In this document: one piece after another, positions 16,587 to 26,095 of the stretch
Position numbering within the stretch: position 1 is the first letter of the stretch
Layout of the letters: each line of letters opens with the position of its first letter
Assembly: GCA_025353725.1 (NCBI GenBank)
Contig: JANXOF010000065.1
Span: 1 to 64,000 of the forward strand
Source: Polyangiaceae bacterium
Lineage (GTDB): Bacteria; Myxococcota_A; Polyangia; Polyangiales; Polyangiaceae
Direction: 5' to 3'
DNA: 64,000 nucleotides
Made by a program: the position numbers and the translations under genes
Notes under the pieces: generated by a model
The model's database searches: none
What the model saw: the letters and a program-made list of their open reading frames with translations, nothing else
Told to the model about the DNA's origin: nothing

Positions 16587-19301
16587 TTAGCGTGGCACTT
16601 CACGTGAAAGAGCTTCGAGGCGAAGGGTCGCCCAGCGAGCCGTTCGAGACTTCGGCACCTTTTGATTCGCATCGGCGAGTTTCCGGTACGCCGCTTTCGC
16701 TTCGTCCGTCGAGCCACTCGCCTCATAGGCAAGTCCGAGATAATACGTGGCGTGGGCTATGGTGAGCGCATTTTGAAATGACGAGCAGCTGCCCGTCACC
16801 CGAAGGAGAGCGTCACGCGCTTCGACCGCGCGTCCCGTGAGTGCGTAAATTTTACCAGTTGCGAAGTCGATGGGGAGAGTTCGCCGCAGCATGACAGGCG
16901 AGATAGGCGCGCGAGCCGACGGCCGTTGCGCGAGTGCCAGGATGGCTTCTTCCTTGGATTCGACAAGTTGAGCGACACCCGCCCACGTTGCTTCCGTCGT
17001 CAGGGCTTCTCCTTCAAGCGCCCCCGTCTGTCTCTGCGCGAACTCGGCTTTGCCTATCGCGCCGGCACGGTAAAGCGATTCATAGAATGAAACGCTGAGG
17101 TCTGGCGCGAGCGGGCGCGGTACCCAAGCGTCTCTCCGTTCAAGAAACCCGCGCGCGACTTTCGCGGCTCCGAGGACGTCATTCGACTCGGTGAGAATGC
17201 GCGAGCGCAGGAGCGCAATTTCAGCGTGGTCAGACTGATCGGCCGTCGGCCCGAGGTCGGATTCGAGTTCCGCGGCCCATTGGTCCGCCGTGGCGAGATC
17301 TCCATCAATCAGAGCGAGATAGGTCCTATCCCAATGTTCGGCCGTGGGCCTCTGAGCGGCCGAATAGAGCTCCCAGGAGCGGGAGAGTGCCTCCTCGACA
17401 CTTGGCCGCGGTGCCCCGTCTGCGTAGAGGGAACGCGCAAAAGCCGCAGATGCGAGCGGTGAGAGCGTATCGACAGTGCGCCACTGCGAGGCCTCTTCGC
17501 GCGCTCGGTGGCAGTCTCCCGCCTCCGCGAAGAGTCGGTATCGAACCTCGAGGCACGCGGACGCAACAGGCGAGTGTTCGAGACATCGCGCGGTGATCTC
17601 AAGAGCCTCGCGAAGGTGTCCGACATGACCTGCGGCCTCGGCGAGCGCCGTGAGTGCAGGCACAAAAGCCGAATCGATGCGTGCGGCAGCCTCCTGCGCC
17701 GACGTGGCGGCTTTGTCGTCGCCCTGCAACTCGCGCGCGCGGCCGAGCAGGAACTGAAACTCCGCGTCGCGCGGGAACCGGAAAATCGAAGCGGTTAGGC
17801 GCGTTTCCCATTCATCGAGATCAGGCTGGGGACGGACGTAGGGCTCGCAGGCTTCGAGCAGCGTGCTCTCGCGAGGGAGAAGCCTGTGACGGTGCTCGAA
17901 AGCGCTTTGGAACGCAGCTTGTGCCGCCGCCGGATCGTCCTTCATCGTTTGGAGTGCGAGTTCGAGGTACGCGGCCGCAAACGTCGGGTCGAGCGTTAGG
18001 GAGCGGCGTAAGGTGGCTTGCGCTTTCCGGGACTCACCGTCATGCCATTGGCGTACGGCATTGAGGTACTCCCTCTCGGCCTCAGGAACTGTCGATAAAG
18101 AACGCGGCTTGTCCGTGAAGGTCGTGGCGCTGACCTTTGGAAGCTGCTTCTGCGCGCGCCCCTGCCGAACCACGCTCACGGTCACGGCCAGTGCACCGAG
18201 GAGTGCAAGCGGCACGGCCAGCCTCATCGCCGAACGCTTTGGAGTCGTGGTGTCTTTGCTAGGAGGCGTGGAGGCGCCCCGTTGGACCTCGGGGTCCACC
18301 GTCAACGTAGACGGCGTAGGTGCGCCCGATCGGCTCGTCGGTATGCGTGTTGTCGCCGCAAACGCGCTCGGGTGGTCGCTCGCGAGACGCGCATCGGGCA
18401 GGATGCGCACACGCGGACTGCCCGTCGAAGGCATCGCGAACGGCTCTATGGCGTCGGCGGCCTCGGCCATCGAACGAAAGCGTTCGTTCGGCTCTTTGGC
18501 GAGCGCCCGTGCCACCACGTTGTCGATCGCACTCGGTAGATTCTCGACGCGGGTGCTTAGGCGCGGAGCCGGTTCGGTGAGCACTCGCGCGACGAGTTGA
18601 AGCACATCGCCATTGTCAGACCACGGGCGCGCGCCTGCGAAAAGTTCATAAGCCACGACGCCCCACGCGAACTGATCACAGCGAGCGTCGACGTCGTGAC
18701 CTTTGATCTGCTCTGGCGCCATGTAGACAGGGGTGCCCGCAATCGCGCCGCTTCCCGTAATACTCTCGAGTTCGCTAAGCGCGCCTTCACCCGAGGAGGC
18801 GATGGTTCGTCGTGCGATACCGAAGTCCAGCACCTTCACGGCTCCGTCTTCGCGGATCATCACGTTCTCTGGCTTTACATCACGATGGACCAACCCGGCG
18901 GCGTGGGCGGCGTCGAGTGCGCGAGCGATGTCGGTGAGCCATCGCACCTTTCGTGCGAGCGGCACGTCGGTTGTCGCCATCAAGCTACGAAGCGTCGCCC
19001 CGACCACAAATTCCATCGCGAGATAGAGGTGCTCGCCGGACTCTCCTACGTCGTAGATACCGACGACATTCGGATGACTCAGCGAAGCGACGGCGCGTGC
19101 TTCGCGTAAGAGCCGCGCCGAAAACGAAGCGTTTTGGCGCTCGGAATCGGGCGACGACGGAAGAGAAGGGGCGACAATGACCTTCAGCGCCACCGTTCTC
19201 TCGAGCCGCGGGTCGAAGGCCTCGTAGACTCGGCCCATCCCGCCCTGGCCGAGGAAGCCTCGGATCTCGTAGGGGCCGACGAGGTCTCCTCGGTTCAACA
19301 T
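16587..19301 (-). CDS. Ser/Thr protein kinase with transmembrane segment and TPR-like tail
   Basis: A 904-residue Hanks-type kinase counted from ATG 19301 (MLNRGDLVGPYEI). The kinase domain occupies residues 13-270: Gly loop GFLGQGGMGRVYEA, lysine in VALKVI, catalytic HRDVKPENVM, DFG in VLDFGIA and the APE-like MAPEQIKG. A low-complexity linker leads to a membrane helix near residue 360 (AVPLALLGALAVTVSVV). The outer part is a long helical-repeat region of TPR type (AYLELALQTMKDDPAAAQ and similar). Such receptor kinases are typical of myxobacteria. All catalytic residues are present. The gene stands alone, convergent with the AT-hook gene. Confidence 0.92.
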   Translation of the reverse strand: MLNRGDLVGPYEIRGFLGQGGMGRVYEAFDPRLERTVALKVIVAPSLPSSPDSERQNASFSARLLREARAVASLSHPNVVGIYDVGESGEHLYLAMEFVVGATLRSLMATTDVPLARKVRWLTDIARALDAAHAAGLVHRDVKPENVMIREDGAVKVLDFGIARRTIASSGEGALSELESITGSGAIAGTPVYMAPEQIKGHDVDARCDQFAWGVVAYELFAGARPWSDNGDVLQLVARVLTEPAPRLSTRVENLPSAIDNVVARALAKEPNERFRSMAEAADAIEPFAMPSTGSPRVRILPDARLASDHPSAFAATTRIPTSRSGAPTPSTLTVDPEVQRGASTPPSKDTTTPKRSAMRLAVPLALLGALAVTVSVVRQGRAQKQLPKVSATTFTDKPRSLSTVPEAEREYLNAVRQWHDGESRKAQATLRRSLTLDPTFAAAYLELALQTMKDDPAAAQAAFQSAFEHRHRLLPRESTLLEACEPYVRPQPDLDEWETRLTASIFRFPRDAEFQFLLGRARELQGDDKAATSAQEAAARIDSAFVPALTALAEAAGHVGHLREALEITARCLEHSPVASACLEVRYRLFAEAGDCHRAREEASQWRTVDTLSPLASAAFARSLYADGAPRPSVEEALSRSWELYSAAQRPTAEHWDRTYLALIDGDLATADQWAAELESDLGPTADQSDHAEIALLRSRILTESNDVLGAAKVARGFLERRDAWVPRPLAPDLSVSFYESLYRAGAIGKAEFAQRQTGALEGEALTTEATWAGVAQLVESKEEAILALAQRPSARAPISPVMLRRTLPIDFATGKIYALTGRAVEARDALLRVTGSCSSFQNALTIAHATYYLGLAYEASGSTDEAKAAYRKLADANQKVPKSRTARWATLRLEALSREVPR

Positions 19302-19404
19302 GCGCGGTGCCCGGCAGCCTACCCTCAAGAAACCGCTAGCGAGAGCGAATTTGCCGTGGTATTCGTGTCGCTCCTTTTGCGACTCGTTTACGGAGCAAGC
19401 TTAG

Positions 19405-19638
19405 ATGCCGAGTGAAGCCGTACAGTGTAAGCCGCTCGAAGTGGTCGTTAGTGACCGCGGGATCGAGCGCGCCATCAAGATGCTCAAGCGAAAGCTGGCC
19501 TCTGAGGGTGTTTTGCGTGAACTCAAGATGCGCCGCCACTACATGAAACCCAGCGTGAAGAAGCGCAAGAAGCAGGCTGAGGCTGCCCGCAGGCGTCGAA
19601 AGAGGGCGAAGCTCGATGCTGCGCCCCCGAAGCCGTAG
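19405..19638 (+). CDS. rpsU: Small ribosomal subunit protein bS21
   Basis: A 77-residue bS21. The conserved core PLEVVVSDRGIERAIKMLKR followed by REL and the basic tail SVKKRKKQAEAARRRRKR are characteristic. bS21 binds near the anti-Shine-Dalgarno end of 16S rRNA and aids initiation. The C-terminal extension (KLDAAPPKP) is slightly longer than in E. coli. It is a single-gene unit, divergent from the kinase gene, with an intrinsic terminator at 19680. Confidence 0.96.
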   Translation: MPSEAVQCKPLEVVVSDRGIERAIKMLKRKLASEGVLRELKMRRHYMKPSVKKRKKQAEAARRRRKRAKLDAAPPKP

Positions 19639-19679
19639 ACTCACCATTCAAACCAGCCAAACAGACCAAACGAAGCAGC

Positions 19680-19706
19680 GCTTCGGCGAAGCTTTTGTTT
19701 CTTTTA
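19680..19706 (+). terminator. Intrinsic terminator of rpsU
   Basis: GCTTC/GAAGC stem at 19680-19692 followed by the T-rich TTTTGTTTCTTTT. This is a classic Rho-independent terminator 42 bases after the rpsU stop. The upstream copy CGAAGC can pair alternatively with GCTTCG. Confidence 0.8.
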
Positions 19707-19918
19707 CTCCCGCCTCCTTTCCGTCACGCACTTGCGTCGCGTGAAGCTGGCGGGAGTATTCGTTTAAGGGGTGGGGCTGGCCGCCGCCTCGGACGTTAAA
19801 AACTAAAGAGCCTCAAGTTCTTCTGGCTTGGGTCTGTCGGTCGCTAGTTTCGCCGGCGCTTTCCGTCAGCGCTTCAATTATCGCCGCTTCGGGTCAAGGT
19901 CGCACTAGCGTTGTCGCG

Positions 19919-20446
19919 ATGAGTTTAGAGCTCCTGGCGCCTTGTCCTTCGTTCGACCTTCCGGGTACAGACGGTCGCACGCATTCCCTCGCGGAGGTGA
20001 CGTCGAAAATCGTTGTGCTGCTCGCATGGTGCAACCACTGCCCCTACGTCGTTGCCTACGAGTCGCGCGTTGTGGAGCTCGCTAAAAGCTATCCACGGCA
20101 CGACGTCGAGTTCCTCGCCGTGAATGCGAACGACGCGACCCGCTATCCGGACGACGGAATGCAGGCGATGAAGGCGCGCGCGCGTGAGCGAGGGTTTCCG
20201 TTTCCGTACGTGAGAGACGACTCGCAAGCCCTCTTGCGAGTTCTGGGGGCGCAAAGCACGCCCGAGGCGTTCGTCTTTGATGAAGGCCGAAAGCTTCGTT
20301 ATCGCGGGCGAATCGACGACAACCACCGCGCTGTCGCGGAGGTGACGGCCCATCACCTCAAGAACGCCCTCGACGCGCTGCTTCTCGGGAATGCGCCGCC
20401 GGTCACCGATACGATGGCGTTCGGTTGCAGCATCAAGTGGAAGTGA
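19919..20446 (+). CDS. Thioredoxin-fold (AhpC/TSA-Redoxin) protein
   Basis: A 175-residue cytosolic redoxin with no signal peptide. The segment APCPSFDLPGTDGRTHSL is the usual redoxin start, and the active site is CNHCPYVVAYE, a CxxC-type pair. FLAVNANDATRYPDDG and TPEAFVFDEGRKLRYRGRIDD complete the fold, including the cis-Pro before EAF. Family members of this group are peroxiredoxin/thiol-disulfide exchange proteins of unclear partner. It immediately precedes deoC and may be in its transcript, the deoC start being 5 bases after its stop or slightly overlapping. Confidence 0.85.
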   Translation: MSLELLAPCPSFDLPGTDGRTHSLAEVTSKIVVLLAWCNHCPYVVAYESRVVELAKSYPRHDVEFLAVNANDATRYPDDGMQAMKARARERGFPFPYVRDDSQALLRVLGAQSTPEAFVFDEGRKLRYRGRIDDNHRAVAEVTAHHLKNALDALLLGNAPPVTDTMAFGCSIKWK

Positions 20447-20451
20447 AACCC

Positions 20452-21498
20452 GTGGTAGCGTCTCACGCCGTGAGCACTCTCGAACACCGAAGCGACATCG
20501 GCGAGACCGATGAGGTTCTCGAAAGCGATGATCTTGCTGGCCCTCCTCCTCAAGAGCAGCCGCTTTTCAAAGCCGGCGCACCCCGTCGCGGTGGCGTCGG
20601 TTCGATGTACGCGCTCTTTGCCCCGCCCGCGGTCGACGCCGTCGCCCTCGAGGAGCGGGCTGCATCCTTGGGTAAACGATCGCTCAAGGGGGAGACCAAG
20701 CTCGCGGGCCTTAGGCTCGCTATTGCGATGATGGACCTCACGACGCTGGAGGGAAAAGACACGCCCGGCAAGGTTAGTCAGCTTTGCCAAAAAGCACGGA
20801 CTCCGCTCAGTAACGACCCTTCCGTAGGTCCCTGCGCTGCGATTTGCGTGTATCCCAATCACGTGGTCACCGCGAAGGCGCGGCTTGCGGGGTCGACCGT
20901 CAAGGTGGCGAGTGTGGCGACGGCGTTTCCGAGTGGCCAATCGCCGCTCGACATCAAGCTCGCCGACACGCGGAGGGCCGTCGACTTTGGGGCGGACGAA
21001 ATCGACATGGTCATCGACCGCGGCGCCATGCTGGTGGGCGACTTTTCTAAAGTGTTCGACGAAATAGCGGCCACGAAGGAGGCGTGTGGCCCGGCGCACT
21101 TGAAGGTCATTCTCGAGACGGGTGAACTCGGGTCGTACGACGTGATTCGCAAGGCGAGTGAGCTCGCGATCGCCGCTGGCGCAGACTTCATCAAGACGTC
21201 GACCGGGAAGATTCAGCCTGCCGCGACGCCTCCGGTTACGCTCCTTATGCTTGAGGTGATCCGCGATCATTATTACGCGTCGGGCCGGCGTATAGGCATG
21301 AAGCCTGCGGGCGGCGTGCGTACCGCAAAGCAGGCGCTCCACTATCTGGTGCTCGTGAAAGAGACGCTTGGCGACGCTTGGCTTACGCCCGACTTGTTTC
21401 GTTTTGGTGCGAGCGCGCTCCTCAACGATGTCCTCATGCAGCTTGAAAAACAGCGCACGGGAAACTACCAGGCGGCCGACGATTTTTCGAAGGACTGA
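20452..21498 (+). CDS. deoC: Deoxyribose-phosphate aldolase
   Basis: Class I aldolase that splits 2-deoxyribose 5-phosphate into glyceraldehyde 3-phosphate and acetaldehyde. Visible core: MMDLTTLEGKDTPGKV, CVYPNHV, VATAFPSGQSP, DEIDMVIDRGAML, LKVILETGELG, and the Schiff-base lysine in DFIKTSTGK, then GMKPAGGVRT. An N-terminal extension of about 80 residues precedes the barrel. I chose GTG 20452 because GGAAG lies eight bases upstream; ATG 20425 would overlap the redoxin gene. The acetaldehyde made would be the natural substrate of the following aldehyde dehydrogenases. Confidence 0.93.
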   Translation: MVASHAVSTLEHRSDIGETDEVLESDDLAGPPPQEQPLFKAGAPRRGGVGSMYALFAPPAVDAVALEERAASLGKRSLKGETKLAGLRLAIAMMDLTTLEGKDTPGKVSQLCQKARTPLSNDPSVGPCAAICVYPNHVVTAKARLAGSTVKVASVATAFPSGQSPLDIKLADTRRAVDFGADEIDMVIDRGAMLVGDFSKVFDEIAATKEACGPAHLKVILETGELGSYDVIRKASELAIAAGADFIKTSTGKIQPAATPPVTLLMLEVIRDHYYASGRRIGMKPAGGVRTAKQALHYLVLVKETLGDAWLTPDLFRFGASALLNDVLMQLEKQRTGNYQAADDFSKD

Positions 21499-21513
21499 CA
21501 GGAATACCGAAGC

Positions 21514-23028
21514 ATGGCGCACACGATGACAAAGCGCGAAAGCGAAACTGCACTCGAAGCAACCGGAGCGGTCGTTGCTCTCGATTTCGGCAAGGCCTGG
21601 GACTATGCGCCCGCTCCTGAGTCTCCGGACCACGTTCACATCGACCCGCGATACGGTCTTTTTATCGGCGGTCGCTGGGTGACTCCGCGTAGTGGGCGGT
21701 TCTTCCAGACGATTAACCCGAGTACCGAGGAGGTGCTCTCGGAGGTGGCCGACGCGAACGCGCAGGACGTCGACGATGCCGTCAAAGCAGCGCGCGAGGC
21801 TTACGACACGTACTGGTCGCGCATGCGCGGCGCCGATCGCGCAAAGTACATCTTTCGCATCGCACGGGCGATTCAAGAAAAGGCACGAGAACTCGCGATC
21901 GTCGAGTCGATGGATGGCGGCAAACCCATCAAAGAGTCGCGTGATATCGACCTCCCGCTCGCGGCCGCACACTTCTTCTATCACGCAGGCTGGGCCGACA
22001 AACTCGATTACGCCTTTCACGGACGCCGTGTTCGCTCGCTCGGCGTCGCCGGTCAGATCATACCGTGGAACTTTCCGCTGCTCATGGCGGCGTGGAAGAT
22101 CGCCCCCGCACTGGCTTGTGGGAACACAGTAGTGCTCAAGCCTGCGGAGACCACGCCGCTCACGGCGCTTCTCCTCGCGAAAATTATTGAGGAAGCCGAA
22201 CTGCCCCCGGGGGTGGTCAACATTGTCACGGGCGGCGGAGAGACAGGCGCCGCGCTCGCGAGTCACCCCGATGTGAACAAGGTCGCATTTACTGGCTCAA
22301 CTAGCGTCGGTAAACGCATTCAGCGCGCGATTGCGGGGACTCACAAGCGGCTCAGTCTCGAACTCGGTGGCAAAGCGGCGAACATCGTTTTTGCGGACGC
22401 GCCGATCGACCAAGCCGTAGACGGTATCGTCAATGGCATCTACTTCAACCAAGGCCACGTGTGCTGCGCAGGTTCGCGGCTGCTTGTCGAGGAGAGCGTT
22501 CACGACACGATCGTCAAGAAGCTTCGCGACCGCATGGCGACGCTTCGCATGGGTTCTCCGCTCGACAAGAACACGGACGTCGGCGCGATCAACTCGAAAG
22601 CGCAACTCGCCCGCATTCAAGAACTCGTCGCGGCTGGAGAGGAAGAGGGTTGCGAGCGGTATAGTGCGCCCTGTCCTCTTCCTTCGAAAGGGTACTGGTT
22701 TCCGCCGACGTTCTTTACCGGCGCGAGTATGTCGAGCCGCATCGCGCGGGAGGAAATCTTTGGCCCCGTGCTCACGATTCTCACGTTTCGTACGCCCGAC
22801 GAAGCGGTCGAAAAAGCCAACAACACGTCGTACGGACTCTCCGCGGGAGTTTGGACAGACAAGGGCGCGAAGATTTTCTACATGGCGACCAAGTTGAAGG
22901 CGGGCGTCATCTGGGGCAACACCTTCAACAAGTTCGACCCGACCTCTCCTTTCGGCGGTTACAAAGAGAGCGGGTTCGGTCGTGAAGGCGGGCGTCAAGG
23001 CCTCGCGGCCTACCTCGAGGTGGAGTGA
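21514..23028 (+). CDS. Aldehyde dehydrogenase (ALDH16-like, catalytic)
   Basis: A 504-residue NAD(P)-dependent aldehyde dehydrogenase. Motifs: oxyanion/cofactor [37 protein letters not shown], the general base in LELGGKAA, the nucleophile in [12 protein letters not shown], and EEIFGPVLT. All catalytic residues are present. It starts 15 bases after the deoC stop and abuts the next gene (TGATG). With deoC it would oxidise acetaldehyde to acetate. The pairing with a second ALDH lacking catalytic residues recalls ALDH16, whose two ALDH domains are fused. Confidence 0.92.
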   Translation: MAHTMTKRESETALEATGAVVALDFGKAWDYAPAPESPDHVHIDPRYGLFIGGRWVTPRSGRFFQTINPSTEEVLSEVADANAQDVDDAVKAAREAYDTYWSRMRGADRAKYIFRIARAIQEKARELAIVESMDGGKPIKESRDIDLPLAAAHFFYHAGWADKLDYAFHGRRVRSLGVAGQIIPWNFPLLMAAWKIAPALACGNTVVLKPAETTPLTALLLAKIIEEAELPPGVVNIVTGGGETGAALASHPDVNKVAFTGSTSVGKRIQRAIAGTHKRLSLELGGKAANIVFADAPIDQAVDGIVNGIYFNQGHVCCAGSRLLVEESVHDTIVKKLRDRMATLRMGSPLDKNTDVGAINSKAQLARIQELVAAGEEEGCERYSAPCPLPSKGYWFPPTFFTGASMSSRIAREEIFGPVLTILTFRTPDEAVEKANNTSYGLSAGVWTDKGAKIFYMATKLKAGVIWGNTFNKFDPTSPFGGYKESGFGREGGRQGLAAYLEVE

Positions 23029-24089
23029 TGGAGAAGAAAGAAACCTCTGGCCGAGCGACGCGCGAACTCGAGCGGGACGACGCGAGTGAGAGCGCGCGAG
23101 GCGCGTCCGCGGTTGACTCCACGCGCGCGGGAGACGCGCTTCGTATGAAGCCTTACGACAGCGCAAAGGTCGACGCCCGCGTGAGGGTCAATAAGGCGTA
23201 TAAAATGTTCGTGGGCGGCGCGTTCGTGCGTTCCGAGTCAGGTCGCTACTTCCAAGTCAAGGGCGCGCCGCGGGAGGCAGATCTCGGTACTGAGGCCGAT
23301 GCCGACGTCGACGCCGATCCCGACACAGTCAACGTTCCGCGGGGCTCTCGGAAAGACGTTCGGGATGCTGTTCTCGCGGCGAAGACCGCATGGACCGGCT
23401 GGGCGAAGCGGACGGCGTACAACCGCGGGCAGATTCTTTATCGCCTCGCCGAGGTGATGGAGTCACGAAGGCCCGAGCTGACGAAGTCGCTCGTTCGCGG
23501 CGGGGAGACGCTTACGGCGGCGACCTCCCAAGTGGACGCTTCGATTGATCGCGTCGTCTTTTATGCAGGTTTCGCCGATAAGTTTTTCGCGCTGCTCGCG
23601 TCCTCCAATCCCGTGGCGGGCCCGCACTTCAACTTTAGCGTGCCCGAGCCTATGGGCACGATTGGCGTTATCGCGCCCGACAGGCCCGCGCTTCTCGGTC
23701 TCGTCTCGACCGTTCTGCCGGTCATCGCGGGGGGCAACACGTGCGTCGCGCTCGCGGGCGAGCGTGATCCACGCACGAGTGTCGTATGGAGTGAGTGTAT
23801 CGCGACGAGCGATATGCCCGCCGGCGTGGTGAATATCCTTACGGGCCACGCGAAGGAGCTCGCGATTCACTTCGCCAAGCACCGCGAGGTCGCCGGCATG
23901 GACGCGTGGATGGTCGACCCCGACCTTCGCAAAGCGGTGGAGAGCGAGGGCGCCGACAGCGTAAAACGTGTGACAACGCACGTGCCGATGGACGCGGATG
24001 CTTGGGCCGACGAGCGCAAGGCGCAAGGGTTGGGGTGGATTGAGCGATTCCTCGAGACCAAAACGATCTGGCATCCGCTCGGCCTTTGA
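23028..24089 (+). CDS. Truncated, non-catalytic aldehyde dehydrogenase-like protein
   Basis: A 353-residue partner from ATG 23028, one base overlapping the previous stop. It resembles the cofactor-binding half of an ALDH: YKMFVGGAFVRSESGRYFQ, AAKTAWTGWAKRTAYNRGQIL, the degenerate MGTIGVIAPDRPALLGLV, GGNTCVALAGE and PAGVVNILTGH. The GGK glutamate segment and the catalytic Cys segment are absent: after the Rossmann part it jumps to a short end (FLETKTIWHPLGL). The same C-terminus-like ending is a feature of such paired proteins, so the shortness is probably native rather than damage. Likely a structural subunit for the catalytic ALDH. Confidence 0.82.
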   Translation: MEKKETSGRATRELERDDASESARGASAVDSTRAGDALRMKPYDSAKVDARVRVNKAYKMFVGGAFVRSESGRYFQVKGAPREADLGTEADADVDADPDTVNVPRGSRKDVRDAVLAAKTAWTGWAKRTAYNRGQILYRLAEVMESRRPELTKSLVRGGETLTAATSQVDASIDRVVFYAGFADKFFALLASSNPVAGPHFNFSVPEPMGTIGVIAPDRPALLGLVSTVLPVIAGGNTCVALAGERDPRTSVVWSECIATSDMPAGVVNILTGHAKELAIHFAKHREVAGMDAWMVDPDLRKAVESEGADSVKRVTTHVPMDADAWADERKAQGLGWIERFLETKTIWHPLGL

Positions 24090-24370
24090 CCATCCGGCGC
24101 GCAAGGGCGGGTGGGCGTACTGCCAGCCCGAACGCATGGCTTAAAACGTGGATTTGCTTTCGACAAACGCAGCGGCGCTTGCCGAAGACCTTCGCGCTCA
24201 TCACCGACCTTCGGCGACTCTTGCTCGCGTTTCCTGACCTAACGACGGAAGACGGAGATCTCTCTGAGCGCCTTCGCGTCGTGGGTGCGCCTGCTGCCAC
24301 GCTCGAAGCATGGCGTGACATCGTGCGTTCCGTAATCGAGCCCGACGAGAACGAAACCGATGATGACTAA
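24086..24370 (+). CDS. Small acidic-tailed hypothetical protein
   Basis: A 94-residue frame that overlaps the ALDH-like stop by four bases (ATGA). The N-terminus is basic; the C-terminal part (LSERLRVVGAPAATLEAW to PDENETDDD) looks like real helical protein. A different frame from GTG 24148 reads VDLLSTNAAALAEDLRA before joining this one, so the true start may be hidden by a frameshift. Family and role unknown. The position suggests it belongs to the deoC/ALDH operon. Confidence 0.4.
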   Translation: MTIRRARAGGRTASPNAWLKTWICFRQTQRRLPKTFALITDLRRLLLAFPDLTTEDGDLSERLRVVGAPAATLEAWRDIVRSVIEPDENETDDD

Positions 24371-24408
24371 CCTTCGATGAGTTCGTGGTTGCTCGGTTTG
24401 GTCCGAAT

Positions 24409-25266
24409 TCAAAATCTTGTGCAGTCGCAAGCTAAGTTCTGACTGCACACACCGCTGCACGAGAGTGCACAAGCGCGTGCGGAGGAGCACTGTTGAATGC
24501 AACCGCCCGAATCGTCGAAGTTGCCTTTGCAGCTCATACGGCATGCGGCATTTTTTTGGCAGTTTTGTATGCAGCCGCCGCCCGCGCACGTGAACGTCGC
24601 GCGGGCTGGACATGTTTGCGTGCACCTACCACCCGCGCAGTCGCGGAAACATTCGAGGCCAGGCGCACAGGTCTGAGTGCAATCGCCGGCAGGACATCTT
24701 TCGCCGTCGCTGGAAGCGTCGCTGCCCGCATCGGATACGTTCACGCCTGAATCGGTCGCGCGCGGCACACCCGCGTCGGGGTTGAGCGGATTTTCGGCGT
24801 CGTTGGCTCGTCCTTGCAACGCAGTCTCGTCGCAAGCGGCGCCGCACGTGGTCTGCGCACCGAGGCAAATGCCTTTGACGCACGTTTCGTTCGTGTTGCA
24901 CGTGATGCCGAGACACGAAAGGCGGAGGTCAATGCGCATCTCGCTCGCGTTGTGTTTGGCGAAGCGGAGCTGGCGCTTGGCGACAATACAGCCGCTCGAT
25001 TGCTTTGGGTCGAGGCACCCGTCCGCGGGCTGCCCGTCGGCGCGTTGCATCACGGCAAACGCGATTAATTCGTCTTTCGCGGCGGTGGGCAAAACGACTG
25101 CGCTCCCGCGCCGCCCAGCCGCGTCGCACGTTGTCGATACCGACGACGGCACTTTCGCAGGAAGCGCGTCAAGCGCGCCGCTGCCGACTAAAGCGACGGC
25201 CGTGCCCTTGTCGCAGGCGAGCTCGCTGTAGATCGTGAGAGCAAACAGGCTGAGCCCTCCCGGCAA
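24409..25266 (-). CDS. Cysteine-rich secreted-type protein, start uncertain
   Basis: About 285 residues. The N-terminal half reads like a domain with paired cysteines (LSLFALTIYSELACDKGTA, then DGCLDPKQSSGCIVAKRQLRF). After CLGITCNTNETCVKGICLG comes an Asp/Ser linker, then a cysteine-rich tail (CPAGDCTQTCAPGLECFRDC, then repeated CxxxC units) ending in CDCTRF. The first possible start is TTG 25266; no ATG or signal peptide can be found upstream before hisA, so the N-terminus is either missing or initiated unusually. The pattern is shared with exported myxobacterial proteins. It lies 88 bp downstream of hisA on the same strand. Function unknown. Confidence 0.6.
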   Translation of the reverse strand: MPGGLSLFALTIYSELACDKGTAVALVGSGALDALPAKVPSSVSTTCDAAGRRGSAVVLPTAAKDELIAFAVMQRADGQPADGCLDPKQSSGCIVAKRQLRFAKHNASEMRIDLRLSCLGITCNTNETCVKGICLGAQTTCGAACDETALQGRANDAENPLNPDAGVPRATDSGVNVSDAGSDASSDGERCPAGDCTQTCAPGLECFRDCAGGRCTQTCPARATFTCAGGGCIQNCQKNAACRMSCKGNFDDSGGCIQQCSSARACALSCSGVCSQNLACDCTRF

Positions 25267-25354
25267 GAAACGAATCGGAAGGCCGCGCCGGCACGTTCTG
25301 CCGAGCCGGCAAAGGTTGCCGGCGGCTACGGCGATGCGCGCTCGCGGCTCGTGC

Positions 25355-26080
25355 TCAGCGAGCTGCGGCTACGGCGTCTTCGAGGGTAAGCGAGCCGTCG
25401 TAGAGCGCGCGGCCTACGATGGCGCTCTCGACGTTCGGGAGACATGCGAGCGCCGTGAGGTGAGCGAGCGTGCCCACGCCGCCAGACGCTATCACCGGAA
25501 ACGGCGACGCCGCGGCGAGCGCGCGTGTGGCCTCCACGTTCGGACCCACGCCTGTCCCGTCACGCGCGACGTCGGTATAGAGCACCGCGCCAATAGGCAC
25601 GTCTGCGAGCGCGCGCACGACGTCCGCGGCAGCGACGGAGGACACCTGGGTCCACCCGTCCGTCGCGACAAACCCATCTTTCGCGTCGACCGCGAGCACC
25701 ACGACGCCGGGGTACGCCCGCGCGAGCTCGCGCACGAGCGCCGGGTCTTTCACCGCCGCAGTGCCAAGCACCACGCGCTTTGCGCCGAGGGCAAGATAGG
25801 CCTCGAAGGCGTCACGCGAGCGGACCCCGCCGCCGACTTGAATCCACCCACCCGAAGGGCCTGAAAAGGCTTCCGCGATGGCGCGAACGCGCTCGCGCTG
25901 CACCGGCGTCCCCGCCTTTGCTCCCTCGAGGTCGACGACGTGCATCGCGTCGACCGTAAGGCGGAAGCGCCTCGCGACGGCCGGCGGGTCGCGGTCATAA
26001 ACCGTGGGGTCCTCGTAACGGCCCTGGTGGAGGCGGACGGCGTTTCCTCCGAGGAGGTCGATGGCGGGAAGAATACGCAT
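25355..26080 (-). CDS. hisA: ProFAR isomerase
   Basis: A 241-residue TIM-barrel enzyme that isomerises ProFAR to PRFAR in histidine synthesis. Diagnostic pieces: start MRILPAIDLLGGNAVRLHQG with the catalytic Asp, MHVVDLEGAKAG, WIQVGGGVRS (phosphate site), VVLGTAAVKDP, VLAVDAKDGFVATDGW, the second catalytic Asp in VLYTDVARDGTGVG, and VIASGGVGTL. Length is typical. It follows hisH by 15 bp, so the two form part of a his operon in which HisH feeds glutamine-derived ammonia to HisF (not present in the window). Confidence 0.95.
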   Translation of the reverse strand: MRILPAIDLLGGNAVRLHQGRYEDPTVYDRDPPAVARRFRLTVDAMHVVDLEGAKAGTPVQRERVRAIAEAFSGPSGGWIQVGGGVRSRDAFEAYLALGAKRVVLGTAAVKDPALVRELARAYPGVVVLAVDAKDGFVATDGWTQVSSVAAADVVRALADVPIGAVLYTDVARDGTGVGPNVEATRALAAASPFPVIASGGVGTLAHLTALACLPNVESAIVGRALYDGSLTLEDAVAAAR

Positions 26081-26095
26081 TGAAGTGTGTGTGCT

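Noticed and set aside
20353-22266. 637-codon minus-strand frame opposite deoC and ALDH
   Set aside because: Arg/His-rich shadow of strongly biased genes; no domain.
23028-24089. Second ALDH as a simple frameshifted pseudogene
   Set aside because: The gene has a clean start coupled to its neighbour and a natural ending; such short ALDH partners are kept next to deoC in other bacteria as far as I know.
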